A stretch of DNA of 64,000 nucleotides from Fodinibius sp. Rm-B-1B1-1 (GCF_038594945.1 NZ_JBCFYD010000002.1:310001-374000); one strand, 5' to 3'. Positions 1-9,861 are shown, counted from the first letter of the stretch. The notes: a model not told the origin generated them from the letters alone. Numbers and translations are program-made.

Positions 1-2378
1 TCACCAGCACTGATAGCAGAGTTCGAGGTAAACGTTACGGGTCCATTAAATGAAGTTACGGTATTTCCCAGGTCATCAACTGCATGAACATCTATTTCGA
101 AAGGGGCCCCAGCCGTTTGTGTTGCGGGACTACCATTTGATTGGGGCAGCGCGATTGTAAAGGAGGTAACCTCTCCAGGTTCAAAATTAACAGTAGCTTC
201 ATCAGTGATGTCATTGCTATTTACAGTGGCTGAAATTGTAGCTGTTTCACCTGCAGTTGTAGAAGAGATAAGCACAGCAGTATAGGTGCCGTCTCCTTCA
301 TCATTAGCTGTAATAGTTGTAACACCACCGTTGAATGTACCTGCTGTAGTTGTTAGTTCAACGGTTTCTCCACCTGATACCAAGTTGTTACCAAATTCAT
401 CTTTTAATTGCACAGTGATGGTGGATGTACTGTTGCCGTCGGCAGTAATTAAGGTTGGATTTGCGGTTATCGTAGATTGCGTTTCATCGATGGTGCTCGA
501 TGGAGTTACATTAAAAGTGTTGCTGGTTCCTGAAACATCTTGACCCTCATCAGCAAATATTTTTGTATCTCCGGATGAGGTAATTGTTAAATCAGTATTT
601 AAACTACTTTCACCACTTGGAATAGTAATTTGGAAACTACTTGTTGAAGATCCATTCTTTTGGATGTCTCCATCAGAGGTTATTTCGACTGTTCTATCAC
701 TGGAAAAGGTATAATCACTTTTGCTGCCATCCTTGGCTGTAACTGTAATGTTAAAACTGGAGCCAGCCTGTTGTTCGCCAATATCATTCCCATTAGTATC
801 TGTTATAATAAATCTTGCCAGCTCATCAGCAGCAATAATCAGAAATGATTCACTTGAAACCGGTGAAGAAATGCCACTAAATTGAGCAGTTAGATTAACG
901 GAACCTTTTGAGGCACCACTGGCAATATTTAGACCATCAAATGTAGCAATACCATCTGAATCCGTATCGCTTGTAAAGTCACTGGTGCCACTATCTAAGA
1001 AAGATTCATCATTAATAGTAACTTGTGTACCGCTATTTGTTACTATATTTTCAAATTCATCGAGAAGTTGCAGCTCGACTGCTGGATCGATATTACTGCC
1101 TTGGGCTGTATTGCTGGGTTGTTGGGTATAAGTTAAATCGGAAGGAGATGCGGGATTTATAGTTATTTGATCAGAAGTAACAGTAGAAAATTCAGGGTTT
1201 TCAAATTGAAGTGTAATCGTTTCTGCAACCGTAGCAAACAAATCTGTAAACGTGATTTCACCGTTTGATGCCGTTTGAGTAAGTGTACCAGATAATGATC
1301 CGTTCCCAGAACTGATACTTACCGTAACTTCTGTAGAATTATCTGTAGTTACTTTGTTCCCAAATTGATCCTGTAAATAAATAACAGGTTGGGTTGGGAA
1401 GGGATCTCCGGCTGTAGCGGTGCCGGAAGGTTGGGTGTTAATAACCATCTCATCCGCAGCCCTTGGCAGTACTGTGATGGTTTCGGAAGGAGTTAGGCTG
1501 ACATTGCTGTAGTTTGCCTGAATTTGTGCCGTACCGGTTTTTTGGGAGGAAAAGGTTGCATTTTTAAGATCTGCTGAAGGAGTAAGGGCAGTTTGTGGGA
1601 CATTTCCTGTAATATTAATTAGGTTCCAATCACTTTCATCATTAAGTCCTATATTTTCTACAAAATTGTCTCCAACATCACGTCCAATAGCATATCCGGT
1701 AATAGGTTCGCCGGCTAAAATGTCTTGGCTTGATATTTGTTGCCCTGATCCGTCAGCAGCAGACTCAACAATTATTTCTTGAATGGCCCCCACGGCCGTG
1801 CTTAGATCTCCATAATTTTTGTCTGGGCCAGTACCACCGGTATTTGATATTTGACCGATTGTAGGTACGTCCAAGGTAGTAGGTTTAAGTTGTAGACCAC
1901 TTATTTCCACTCGTCCTGGTCCTTTACCTCGACCACCTCCGGTTGTTCTACTTTCACTTGTTACATCAATAACTACTTGTGATGCATTGCTGCTGTTAGC
2001 GTTAAATTCTACCTCTAACTCCGTATTATTACCACCTGTAGGTGTAATAATGATACCAATAGTTCCCCCATTATCGATATGTTGAAGGTCGGGATTCCAT
2101 TCGAAACCATTTGGGAGTTCCAAAACAAGACTTAAACCTTCTTCAAGTTGTCCTGATGCTGTTTCTCGAATGGTTAGCGTATCTAAGGTTGTGTATCCCC
2201 CATTTTGAACATTAACTGAATCGATAGAAAGATTCGTGCCCCCTGCCGCCTTAATAACATCGGCTTCTTGTCCCATAGTAACAGAGGGGATAATGCATAG
2301 TAACCCAATGCCTGAAAGCAAGAAAACAAGGATCAGGTTGCTATACTTAGAAAATGTTTTAGTGATTGTGCTATCCAA
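1..2378 (-). CDS. Large secreted protein with repeated Ig-like (invasin/Big-type) domains, 3' end outside window
   Basis: The minus strand is open without a stop from the left edge to an in-frame stop just upstream of 2378, giving about 792 visible codons. No ATG is available before the signal peptide, so the best start is TTG at 2378; the product begins MDSTITKTFSKYSNLI. A hydrophobic stretch at about residues 14-32 ending near TMGQEA looks like an export signal. From about residue 305 there are recurring Ig-like modules of the kind QPSGTATAG...LQDQFGN and QLLDEFEN, and near residue 626 a module TITANPTLITADGNSTSTI of the invasin/intimin (Big_1) type. The role is probably extracellular or surface adhesion. 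The C-terminus, where a T9SS sorting domain would sit, is not visible. It lies 158 bp downstream of another secreted protein on the same strand. Confidence 0.75.
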   Translation of the reverse strand, partial: MDSTITKTFSKYSNLILVFLLSGIGLLCIIPSVTMGQEADVIKAAGGTNLSIDSVNVQNGGYTTLDTLTIRETASGQLEEGLSLVLELPNGFEWNPDLQHIDNGGTIGIIITPTGGNNTELEVEFNANSSNASQVVIDVTSESRTTGGGRGKGPGRVEISGLQLKPTTLDVPTIGQISNTGGTGPDKNYGDLSTAVGAIQEIIVESAADGSGQQISSQDILAGEPITGYAIGRDVGDNFVENIGLNDESDWNLINITGNVPQTALTPSADLKNATFSSQKTGTAQIQANYSNVSLTPSETITVLPRAADEMVINTQPSGTATAGDPFPTQPVIYLQDQFGNKVTTDNSTEVTVSISSGNGSLSGTLTQTASNGEITFTDLFATVAETITLQFENPEFSTVTSDQITINPASPSDLTYTQQPSNTAQGSNIDPAVELQLLDEFENIVTNSGTQVTINDESFLDSGTSDFTSDTDSDGIATFDGLNIASGASKGSVNLTAQFSGISSPVSSESFLIIAADELARFIITDTNGNDIGEQQAGSSFNITVTAKDGSKSDYTFSSDRTVEITSDGDIQKNGSSTSSFQITIPSGESSLNTDLTITSSGDTKIFADEGQDVSGTSNTFNVTPSSTIDETQSTITANPTLITADGNSTSTITVQLKDEFGNNLVSGGETVELTTTAGTFNGGVTTITANDEGDGTYTAVLISSTTAGETATISATVNSNDITDEATVNFEPGEVTSFTIALPQSNGSPATQTAGAPFEIDVHAVDDLGNTVTSFNGPVTFTSNSAISAG

Positions 2379-2536
2379 GCCGCCGAATTGTAGATGTTAT
2401 TAATTTATGCCGATAACCATACCTAAGATAGGAAGTACGGTGACAAAGGTTGAATTAAAAAGCTTTAAAGATAAATAACTATGGAATATCTGCAGATTAT
2501 AATCACTTAATTTATTAGGTACAGGGACGAGATGAC

Positions 2537-5500
2537 CTATTTGATAACCGTCATTTTTTGGGAGATGACACGATCCCCTGTAGTTAAACGATAAATATAG
2601 GTGCCGCTGGCAACGTTTGAAGCATTCCAGCTTATACTATGTAACCCTGCCTGATAGGACCGGTTGTCTAAAAGTGTAGCTACTTTTCGGCCTAAAATAT
2701 TGAATACTTCCAGTGTTACTTCATTTTGGATGGGCAAGGTAAATCGGATAGTAGTTGTAGGATTAAAAGGATTGGGATAATTCTGTTTGAGATCAATTTT
2801 GTTGGGTAATCCCGTTCCGGAAGCACCGGGATGAATTTGAAGGGCAAACCGGGCATCCGATGGATCAGCCTCCGTTAATATTTGGTAGTCTTTTTGTAAG
2901 GCATTTTTATTTTTTTCGTTTCCATTATTATTGCCGGTGGTCTTAAATTGATAGTTTGATCCTTTAGAGGTCGATAAATCTTGACCTGTTTTCCGATCGA
3001 CCAATGTTACCTCCCAACTTGATGGAATATTCTTGATTTCAGCAATTTGTAGCTCTACAGATTCTGAGACCTTTTGATGATTCTTGATAACATTGGCAGT
3101 GATGGGTATTTCTATGGGGACCCCAAATGAAATTGGGAGAGCATTAATATTAAAGCGATTGTTTTTCCGGCCGATAGAAAAGAGTTCAGAATACGTGGAA
3201 GTACCCAGAGGAGGTTGCAAATGGTAGGCATCACGGGCGTCCTTTCCTACTTTGGCATTGTCATAAAAGCTAAAGAAAATGCTGTTTGTATTATTGTTGT
3301 AATTTAAGTGAATCTTAATTTCGGGATTTGTATCACTTCGTGTTTTACCTACAAAATAAAAGGAGGAATCCATTGTTTTGGCATTTTCATTAACCACAAG
3401 CTCCGGCTGACTGTTTGGTTGGGGCGTATTGGCTTTAATCCAAAAAGCTTGAAAGGGGGGGATAATGCCATTTCCCAGCGTGCCAGTAGATCCGTTCCAG
3501 GTTTTGTAGGAATTGTCATCGGGTTCCCACACATAGATCGTTTGATCGATATTAGTTTTATTCCACCCACCAGAATTATCCCAATTTACAGGAGCGCCAT
3601 ACGGATTTCCAACGAGGTTCCATCCGGTGTCTGCTTCGGCTGTATATGTTACAGCAAGATCTACAGGTCCGGCATGTTCCTGACCACTTACTGTGAGGGT
3701 GGCGGGCAGAGGATTATTATATCGCTCGTCGACTTCTACATTTCCAAACAGGTATACATTGTAACCCAGTCCAGGTATAACTTCTTCAGATGCAGATGAA
3801 GGTGTTCTCCAGCGCTGATTATCAGTACCCTCATAGGTTTCATTATAATATAAGACGTTTGGTTGCAGAGTATCATTCGGCGCTACGCTGGCATCATAAT
3901 AAGCCCCTTCGTAACCCTGGGTAATAATATTACTTAAAAAATTATTAAACGAAGCTGAAACAGGTGAAGAAAGCATTCTCCAGCCCGGATCTCCTGAGAG
4001 AATTCGTTCAAATGATAGATTTCCATTATTGATTGATTTGGTATTAGCAATAAGTGCTTGTCCGGATGGAATTGTTAACGTTCCATTCTGTAGATAGAGA
4101 GTCCCTTTAACTTGAAGATCGTTTGAAGCTGTTACCTCCGAATTGTTATCAATGCGTAGATCATTGACGGTTACAGGCAAGCCCGAACCGGTTTTTTGGT
4201 CAGTTGAACCAGCATAGATATAATTAGCAGTCTCGCTATAACTTCGGTTTTCAGACTGGATATTTCCGGCTTCGTTACCTGGAGCTGTGATTCCTTCAGA
4301 TAATCCTAATTGCAGAGTCCCGTTATTCTGAAGATCAAAAGTACCGCCGCCAATAATGGGAAACTCATTTAGAATAAGAGTATCTCCGGCACTTACGGCC
4401 AGAGTTCCTGTATCGTCGATGGTCAATTCATTGAGGTTACTAATATCTTGTGTTGATCCTATCGTGATCGTATGATTATTCCCGATTATGACATCTTCAC
4501 CATCGTGGGCGTTGGGGATACTGGAGGCTGCTGATCCGGTGTGACTTTGCGTGGACCATGAATTGAGATTATCCCAGCTACCGGTTTGACGACTGTAATA
4601 GGTGATATCAACCATGGGCGTAAATCGCTTAATATGATTATCTGATATTTCTTCACCGGCGGCTGACTGTACATTATTAACTGTAAGCTTATATTCTATA
4701 TTTTCTGTTAGCTGTGGTGAAACCTGTAGCGTTACGGTCGAATCAGATGGAGTTAACGTAGCATTGGATACGGATATCCCATTATTGATTGAGTAATTGG
4801 AGGTGTTCTGGGTAGTTGAAGGATCCATCTTTTTGTCGTAAGCAACTATTACTTCTGAGAGGGAAGGAGTTGTTATTGCATAAACAAAGGGTCGTTTAGC
4901 TTGTACGTTTCCTTGATTATTAAGATCACCCTGAACATCGATAGTATCATCTCCCTGAACGCCAACTTGACCATTTTCTTCAACAGTAAGGTCATTTTCA
5001 ATATTTACTGTGTTGTCCGCCGACCCGTCTGTTTGGACTGATGATCCCGAATCAACTTTTACATTATGGAAGGTAATGTCATTACCATTGGTATTAATAG
5101 TTTGGGTTTGATCACCACTAAAAGAAACGGTACTGCTGTCAGAATTGAAATTCCCACCATTTTGGACCGTTAAATCGCCCTTGAGGTCTATTTGGGACTT
5201 GCCGGCATTAAAGGTTCCTCCGTTTTGAAAGGTTGAGTTACCCCCCACGTTAAGCGAACCCTCATTAAAATTAAAATTGCCTCCGTTTTGCAGGCTGGCA
5301 TCTCCGGTAACATTTACATTCCCATTATCAGATGATAAATTCCCGTTGTTCTGGAAAGTTGCATTACCCTGTACGTTAAGGTTTCCGTTCTGTACATTTA
5401 CGTTACCGTCACTTTCGGCGGTTAAGCCGGCATTGAGATTGACGGTGCCCGTACCCATATTTAGCGTTCCATTGTTTCGTATTTGAGCTTGACCATTAAA

Positions 5501-6199
5501 GATGATAGTTCCAGTATCTAAGTTAATAACGCCACCATCTCGAACGTCAGTGTTACCATTAAACGTTGTATAGCCATTATCTCCATTATAAATACCGTTA
5601 ATTTTGGTATTGTTGGTGACGGTAACGGTAGCTTCTTCAGTATTAAATGAATTACCACTCGGAACAGTTAATTGTCCGCCAATTTGAATATCGCCGCTAC
5701 CACCGTAAAATGTTCCCGAGAGACTAAAATCTGAGGTAGTTGAAAATTGGGCGTTGCCGTTTATATCAATGACTTGTGAACCATCTCCATTAAAATTTAT
5801 ATTTCCCGTTATTGATATCGATGAATTAGATTCTATAAATAAGTTAGAGTTGCTATACATATTTAACTGGTTAGTAATGGTTAAATAAGCACCATTACTA
5901 ACTGTTAGGTCTCCGCCGCTATACCAAAGTGAAATTGTTACAGTTGAAATTGTGACATCTTTGGAGATAACAGGATAGGGATTTCCATTCTGTGGGCGTA
6001 TTTCAACTGTTGCATCAGATGCAGGTACTCCTGATGGGTTCCAGTTACCAGCTTTGTGCCATTCCGAATCGATAGCTCCAGTCCAAGTTTTCGTTTGTGC
6101 TTGTAGGTGGAAAGGAATTAAAGCCAAGATCAGTATAGCAATCGTAAAAAGAATTCCCTGTGTGAATATAGAGAACTTATATTGTATCTTCGAGAGCAA
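2537..6199 (-). CDS. T9SS-exported surface protein with beta-solenoid-like repeats and a C-terminal sorting domain
   Basis: This protein of 1220 residues begins with a signal peptide (hydrophobic about 15-33, cleavage near FHLQAQ). Residues about 180-440 are short asparagine/glycine-rich repeats such as NGNLNVQGNATFQNNG, suggestive of a beta-solenoid. About 450-545 looks like an SbsA-type Ig domain (AYDKKMDPSTTQNTSNYSI). A second solenoid-like part follows, then a module with GWNLVGNPYGAPVNWDN and PPFQAFWIKAN that is common in T9SS substrates. The C-terminus (QNYPNPFNPTTTIRF ... GTYIYRLTTGD ... VIK) is a typical type A sorting domain recognised by the T9SS. The inferred location is secreted or attached to the outer surface; the ligand is unknown. 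The gene is divergent from rfbA across about 106 bp. Antisense ORFs inside it are artefacts of the repetitive sequence. Confidence 0.85.
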   Translation of the reverse strand: MLSKIQYKFSIFTQGILFTIAILILALIPFHLQAQTKTWTGAIDSEWHKAGNWNPSGVPASDATVEIRPQNGNPYPVISKDVTISTVTISLWYSGGDLTVSNGAYLTITNQLNMYSNSNLFIESNSSISITGNINFNGDGSQVIDINGNAQFSTTSDFSLSGTFYGGSGDIQIGGQLTVPSGNSFNTEEATVTVTNNTKINGIYNGDNGYTTFNGNTDVRDGGVINLDTGTIIFNGQAQIRNNGTLNMGTGTVNLNAGLTAESDGNVNVQNGNLNVQGNATFQNNGNLSSDNGNVNVTGDASLQNGGNFNFNEGSLNVGGNSTFQNGGTFNAGKSQIDLKGDLTVQNGGNFNSDSSTVSFSGDQTQTINTNGNDITFHNVKVDSGSSVQTDGSADNTVNIENDLTVEENGQVGVQGDDTIDVQGDLNNQGNVQAKRPFVYAITTPSLSEVIVAYDKKMDPSTTQNTSNYSINNGISVSNATLTPSDSTVTLQVSPQLTENIEYKLTVNNVQSAAGEEISDNHIKRFTPMVDITYYSRQTGSWDNLNSWSTQSHTGSAASSIPNAHDGEDVIIGNNHTITIGSTQDISNLNELTIDDTGTLAVSAGDTLILNEFPIIGGGTFDLQNNGTLQLGLSEGITAPGNEAGNIQSENRSYSETANYIYAGSTDQKTGSGLPVTVNDLRIDNNSEVTASNDLQVKGTLYLQNGTLTIPSGQALIANTKSINNGNLSFERILSGDPGWRMLSSPVSASFNNFLSNIITQGYEGAYYDASVAPNDTLQPNVLYYNETYEGTDNQRWRTPSSASEEVIPGLGYNVYLFGNVEVDERYNNPLPATLTVSGQEHAGPVDLAVTYTAEADTGWNLVGNPYGAPVNWDNSGGWNKTNIDQTIYVWEPDDNSYKTWNGSTGTLGNGIIPPFQAFWIKANTPQPNSQPELVVNENAKTMDSSFYFVGKTRSDTNPEIKIHLNYNNNTNSIFFSFYDNAKVGKDARDAYHLQPPLGTSTYSELFSIGRKNNRFNINALPISFGVPIEIPITANVIKNHQKVSESVELQIAEIKNIPSSWEVTLVDRKTGQDLSTSKGSNYQFKTTGNNNGNEKNKNALQKDYQILTEADPSDARFALQIHPGASGTGLPNKIDLKQNYPNPFNPTTTIRFTLPIQNEVTLEVFNILGRKVATLLDNRSYQAGLHSISWNASNVASGTYIYRLTTGDRVISQKMTVIK

Positions 6200-6305
6200 G
6201 TTTTTTTACAAATAGAAGTTTTATTGAAACTGAATATAAAATAAAGGTCTCGTTGTACTTATCGGAATAATTAAATAAATGTTAATGTGAAATTATTTTA
6301 AAAAG

Positions 6306-7010
6306 ATGAAAGGAATTATCTTGGCAGGTGGTACGGGATCTCGGTTGTATCCGTTAACAAAAGTTACCAACAAACACCTGTTACCAGTTGGTAACCAACC
6401 GATGATTTATCATCCCATAGCAAAACTAACCGAAGCAGGTATTGAAGAGATTTTAATTGTTACCGGTACCGAGCACATGGGGGATGTGGTGAACCTGTTG
6501 GGATCAGGAAAGGATTTTGGATGTCGTTTTACCTATAAGGTACAAGACGAGGCTGGAGGTATTGCGCAGGCACTGGGATTGGCTGAGAATTTTGTCGGGG
6601 ATGATTCGATGACTGTTATTTTAGGGGATAATATTTTCCAGACGTCGTTGGATGAGGCCCTAAAATCATATCCCGGGAGCGGCGCCCAGATTTTGTTAAA
6701 AGAAGTGGATGATCCCGAGCGTTTTGGGGTGGCTGAAGTTGCCGGTGACAAAATTATAGATATAGAAGAAAAACCGGATCAGCCTAAAAGTAACTTGGCA
6801 GTGACTGGCGTTTATATATATGATGCCCGGGTGTTTGATTTTATTCGTCAGTTGGAGCCATCAGATCGCGGGGAGCTCGAAATTACGGATGTGAATAATC
6901 ATTACATTAAAGAAGAATCTATGCGATTTTCGGTGATGGAGGGCTGGTGGACAGATGCGGGAACACCGTCGTCATATAAGCGGGCTAATAAACTGGTGGA
7001 TTCGGAGTAA
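6306..7010 (+). CDS. rfbA: Glucose-1-phosphate thymidylyltransferase (short form)
   Basis: This is the first step of dTDP-L-rhamnose synthesis: dTTP plus glucose-1-phosphate gives dTDP-glucose and pyrophosphate. The N-terminus MKGIILAGGTGSRLYPLT carries the nucleotidyltransferase glycine-rich loop, followed by NKHLLPVGNQPMI and the metal/sugar-site segment ILGDNIF near residue 105. The length of 234 residues matches the short sub-group rather than the roughly 290-residue RmlA with its extra C-terminal part. An alternative would be a related sugar-nucleotide transferase, but the next three genes complete the rhamnose pathway. It starts an operon, with the stop 2 bases before the rfbD start. 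Confidence 0.9.
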   Translation: MKGIILAGGTGSRLYPLTKVTNKHLLPVGNQPMIYHPIAKLTEAGIEEILIVTGTEHMGDVVNLLGSGKDFGCRFTYKVQDEAGGIAQALGLAENFVGDDSMTVILGDNIFQTSLDEALKSYPGSGAQILLKEVDDPERFGVAEVAGDKIIDIEEKPDQPKSNLAVTGVYIYDARVFDFIRQLEPSDRGELEITDVNNHYIKEESMRFSVMEGWWTDAGTPSSYKRANKLVDSE

Positions 7011-7012
7011 TA

Positions 7013-7879
7013 ATGAAAGTATTACTACTTGGAGCGTCTGGACAGTTAGGCAGAGAATGGCAACGGATTATTGAAGCCGGGTATGGAGATGAAATTGAGC
7101 TAATAACTTATACTTCGGATGGTTTGGATATTACGCATTACCGAGAAATGTCGGATAAGTTTCGTAATCAGAAGCCGGATGTGGTGATCAACTGTGCGGC
7201 GTATACTGATGTTGATGGTGCAGAGGAGCACCGTAAATTGGCCCGAAAGGTAAATACTGAAGCAGTGCTTTATCTTGCTGAGTTAAGTAATGAGTTGGAT
7301 TTTAAGCTTATCCATTACTCAACGGATTATGTTTTTCCCGGTACAAAATTGAATCGCAGGGAATTTCCTGAGGGATATCACGAAACGTATCCTGCTGAGC
7401 CTATTAATTGGTACGGCAAAACGAAGTGGGAGGGAGAACAGGCCATTCGTCAGACGACTGAAAACCATTTAATTATCCGTGTGTCGTGGCTGTGTGGTCA
7501 GTTTGGTTCTAACTTTGTAAAAACGATGCTTAAGCTGGGACAAGAACGGGATGAGTTACAGATTGTGAACGACCAGTGGGGTAGCCCTACTTTTACTGAG
7601 AATGTGGTGCAGAATTGTCTAAACTTGCTTAATCAAGAAGCAAACGGAACGTATCATATTACATCAGAGGGATTGATAACGTGGTATGATTTTGCCAAAG
7701 CTATCTTTAAGGTTTGTGGTACCAAGGTAAACCTTGAAGCTGTTGATTCGAATGCTTTTCCCACCAAGGCGAAACGCCCGTATTTCTCGAAATTGAATAC
7801 GCAAAAAATTGAAGGTATAGAAGACAGCCGGATTATTAATTGGCAAGAAGGTCTGCGGAAGTTGTTAAGGCAGTTATAG
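7013..7879 (+). CDS. rfbD: dTDP-4-dehydrorhamnose reductase
   Basis: This is the last step of the pathway, NAD(P)H-dependent reduction of dTDP-4-dehydro-L-rhamnose to dTDP-L-rhamnose. The 288-residue protein opens with the Rossmann motif LLLGASGQLG, has STDYVF near residue 105, and shows the short-chain dehydrogenase YxxxK catalytic pair in WYGKTKWEGEQ near residue 135. ITSEGLITWYDFAKAIF near the C-terminus is typical of the family. It is tightly spaced behind rfbA. Order A-D-C-B differs from the enterobacterial B-D-A-C order, but the set is complete. Confidence 0.93.
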   Translation: MKVLLLGASGQLGREWQRIIEAGYGDEIELITYTSDGLDITHYREMSDKFRNQKPDVVINCAAYTDVDGAEEHRKLARKVNTEAVLYLAELSNELDFKLIHYSTDYVFPGTKLNRREFPEGYHETYPAEPINWYGKTKWEGEQAIRQTTENHLIIRVSWLCGQFGSNFVKTMLKLGQERDELQIVNDQWGSPTFTENVVQNCLNLLNQEANGTYHITSEGLITWYDFAKAIFKVCGTKVNLEAVDSNAFPTKAKRPYFSKLNTQKIEGIEDSRIINWQEGLRKLLRQL

Positions 7880-7964
7880 AACCAGCTTGCTATTGTGAAG
7901 TAGTAAAATTCTGTACTCAAATTCTTATATTCTTTTTCAATTTTAACTCGTCAAAGATTAATGA

Positions 7965-8510
7965 ATGGAGATTGTAGAAACGAATATCCCAGACGTATTA
8001 CTACTCAAGCCTGATGTTTACAAAGATGAACGGGGATTTTTTCTGGAGACCTACCGCGAAGAGCATTTGCAATCAAGAAATATAGATGTTCATTTCGTCC
8101 AGGATAATCTGTCACAATCTCAAAAGAATACCGTTCGGGGGTTGCATTACCAGATAGAAAATCAGCAAGACAAATTATTGATGGTGATGCAGGGGGCGAT
8201 CCGGGATGTAGCTGTTGATCTGCGAAAGGGGTCGCCAACATTTGGAGAACATGTTGCTACTGAGCTTTCAGCTGATAACAAACACCAGATGTTTATTCCC
8301 AAGGGATTTGCACACGGGTTTTCTGTTTTATCAGATACTGCGCTGGTATATTACAAATGCAGCGACTATTATAATCCAGAAGGGGAGCGGGGATTATATT
8401 GGGATGACCCTGATCTGGATATCGATTGGCAGATTTCAGATGCTATCGTATCTGAGAAGGATCAGGCTCAACCACAATTAAATGAAATTCAAAAAGAGGA
8501 TTTGTTCTGA
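7965..8510 (+). CDS. rfbC: dTDP-4-dehydrorhamnose 3,5-epimerase
   Basis: This enzyme epimerises C3 and C5 of dTDP-4-dehydro-6-deoxyglucose. The 181-residue protein is a full-length cupin of the RmlC family, with FLETYRE, the catalytic-histidine segment VRGLHYQ near residue 60, KLLMVMQGAIRDVAVDLR, and IPKGFAHGFSVL. The ATG at 7965 is chosen over the out-of-frame ATG at 7961 because it gives the usual family N-terminus (MEIVETNIPDVLLL). It sits 85 bp downstream of rfbD and its TGA stop overlaps the rfbB ATG by one base (TGATG), which suggests translational coupling. Confidence 0.94.
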   Translation: MEIVETNIPDVLLLKPDVYKDERGFFLETYREEHLQSRNIDVHFVQDNLSQSQKNTVRGLHYQIENQQDKLLMVMQGAIRDVAVDLRKGSPTFGEHVATELSADNKHQMFIPKGFAHGFSVLSDTALVYYKCSDYYNPEGERGLYWDDPDLDIDWQISDAIVSEKDQAQPQLNEIQKEDLF

Positions 8511-9517
8511 TGAAGAAGAGAATTTTAGTTACAGGGGGTGCGGGATTTATAGGATCTAATTTACTACTACATCTGCATGAAAAATATCCAGAGGCCCATT
8601 TTTTAAATATTGATAAGCTGAGTTACGCATCGGACTTATCGTATCTTGATCCCATCAAGGGATCGAATCGTTATACGTTTAAAAAACTTGATATTGTCGA
8701 CCGGAAAGCGGTTCGAGACATCATTCGAAGTTATAAGCCTGAAGGGGTATTTCATCTGGCGGCCGAATCACATGTTGATAATTCGATCAAAGGCCCGGAG
8801 CCATTTATAAAGTCGAATGTGTTGGGGACATTTAACTTGCTCGAAGAATGCCGACAGTTTTGGAAAGAGGATGAAGGGCGTTGGCAAAATAACCGTTTTT
8901 TACACGTTTCAACTGACGAAGTGTATGGCGAATTGGGCGAACAGGGAGCTTTTTCTGAGGATTCGCCGTACGCGCCCAATTCTCCGTATTCAGCATCAAA
9001 GGCGGGGAGTGATTTTGTTGTACGATCTTATTTCCATACCTACGGGATGAATGTAGTGACGACCAATTGTTCCAATAACTTTGGTCCGCACCAGCATGAT
9101 GAGAAGTTAATTCCCACGGTTATTCGTACGGCATTAAACAAAAATAATATTCCCGTATATGGTAAAGGAGAAAATGTGCGGGATTGGCTGTATGTAACAG
9201 ATCATTGTGAAGCGATGGATTTAGTTTTTCGAGAGGGAACAACAGGGGAAACTTATATTGTTGGCGGTAATAATGAGTGGAAGAATATTGACTTGGTAAA
9301 AAAGATTTGTGATATCTTGAATGAAGAGGTAGGGGAGGGACCTGAATCAGATTATAAGTCCCTCATCACGTTTGTTACTGATCGTCCGGGCCATGATTTT
9401 CGGTATGCGATTGATGCTTCTAAAATCAAGGAAGAGCTGGGATGGAAAAGCCAAGAATCTTTTGAAGAGCGTCTGAGAGAGACTATTCAATGGTATGTTA
9501 AGCGTTATAACAAATAG
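8510..9517 (+). CDS. rfbB: dTDP-glucose 4,6-dehydratase
   Basis: This enzyme converts dTDP-glucose to dTDP-4-dehydro-6-deoxyglucose using tightly bound NAD+. The 335-residue extended SDR protein shows the nucleotide-binding motif VTGGAGFIGSN at the N-terminus, HLAAESHVDNSI, the catalytic threonine/acid segment STDEVYGE, and YSASKAGSD carrying the catalytic Tyr and Lys. VRDWLYVTDHCEA follows, as in characterised RmlB enzymes. It ends the rhamnose operon. Activated rhamnose made here could feed the glycan locus at 44-64 kb, but no rhamnosyltransferase can be assigned. Confidence 0.94.
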   Translation: MKKRILVTGGAGFIGSNLLLHLHEKYPEAHFLNIDKLSYASDLSYLDPIKGSNRYTFKKLDIVDRKAVRDIIRSYKPEGVFHLAAESHVDNSIKGPEPFIKSNVLGTFNLLEECRQFWKEDEGRWQNNRFLHVSTDEVYGELGEQGAFSEDSPYAPNSPYSASKAGSDFVVRSYFHTYGMNVVTTNCSNNFGPHQHDEKLIPTVIRTALNKNNIPVYGKGENVRDWLYVTDHCEAMDLVFREGTTGETYIVGGNNEWKNIDLVKKICDILNEEVGEGPESDYKSLITFVTDRPGHDFRYAIDASKIKEELGWKSQESFEERLRETIQWYVKRYNK

Positions 9518-9569
9518 TGTAGTTAGCTGTGTATATGGAATTGGTTTGTATTGGTAGAAATATCAAAAG

Positions 9570-9774
9570 ATGAAGCAACCAATTATAGGCTATCATAAAG
9601 ATGAGGATGGCGACTGGGTAGCTGAACTGCAGTGCGGATATAATCGCATGTACGACATAATCCACCGTGGATGCTACGTCCCTGGGTAACAACGAAAGAG
9701 GAGAGATAGCTGGGGAACGAGTTGGCGTGCAAAAAAAATGCGATTGCAACGAACCTAAGATTTTGATTAAGTAA
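9570..9774 (+). pseudogene. DUF3565-like small protein gene broken by two single-base deletions
   Basis: Three reading frames must be joined to recover one recognisable small protein. Frame one starts at ATG 9570 and gives MKQPIIGYHKDEDGDWVAEL, then CGYN. About 9645 the sequence shifts to a frame giving HVRHNPPWMLRPWVTTKE. Near 9702 a second shift gives EIAGERVGVQKKCDCNEPK and a stop at 9772-9774. The recalled family pattern (DEDGDWVA..CGH..HVRHNPPW..RPWV and a C-terminal cysteine pair) matches DUF3565, a roughly 65-residue family with probable metal-binding Cys/His residues. Each shift fits one missing base. Either the gene is freshly inactivated or the assembly has errors here. A perfect hairpin terminator follows. 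Confidence 0.7.
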
Positions 9775-9803
9775 TTGCCCCCATTGGATTTTGCCGTGCC
9801 AAT

Positions 9804-9836
9804 AAAAAAGGCGACTGGAAAATCAGCCGCCTTTTT
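9804..9836. terminator. Bidirectional intrinsic terminator
   Basis: The arms AAAAAGGCG and CGCCTTTTT enclose an inner CTG/CAG pairing, giving a long stem with an A-run on one side and a T-run on the other. It sits between the plus-strand rfb/DUF3565 unit and the convergent minus-strand gene ending at 9862, so it can stop transcription from both directions. Confidence 0.85.
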
Positions 9837-9861
9837 AAATTAGATGCGTGTATAAAGAAAA

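Noticed and set aside
3308-3799. 163-codon plus-strand ORF inside the T9SS protein gene
   Set aside because: Antisense shadow of a well-supported coding frame with clear domains.
9498-9749. Minus-strand 83-codon ORF
   Set aside because: It runs antisense over the DUF3565 remnant, which has recognisable protein motifs on the plus strand.
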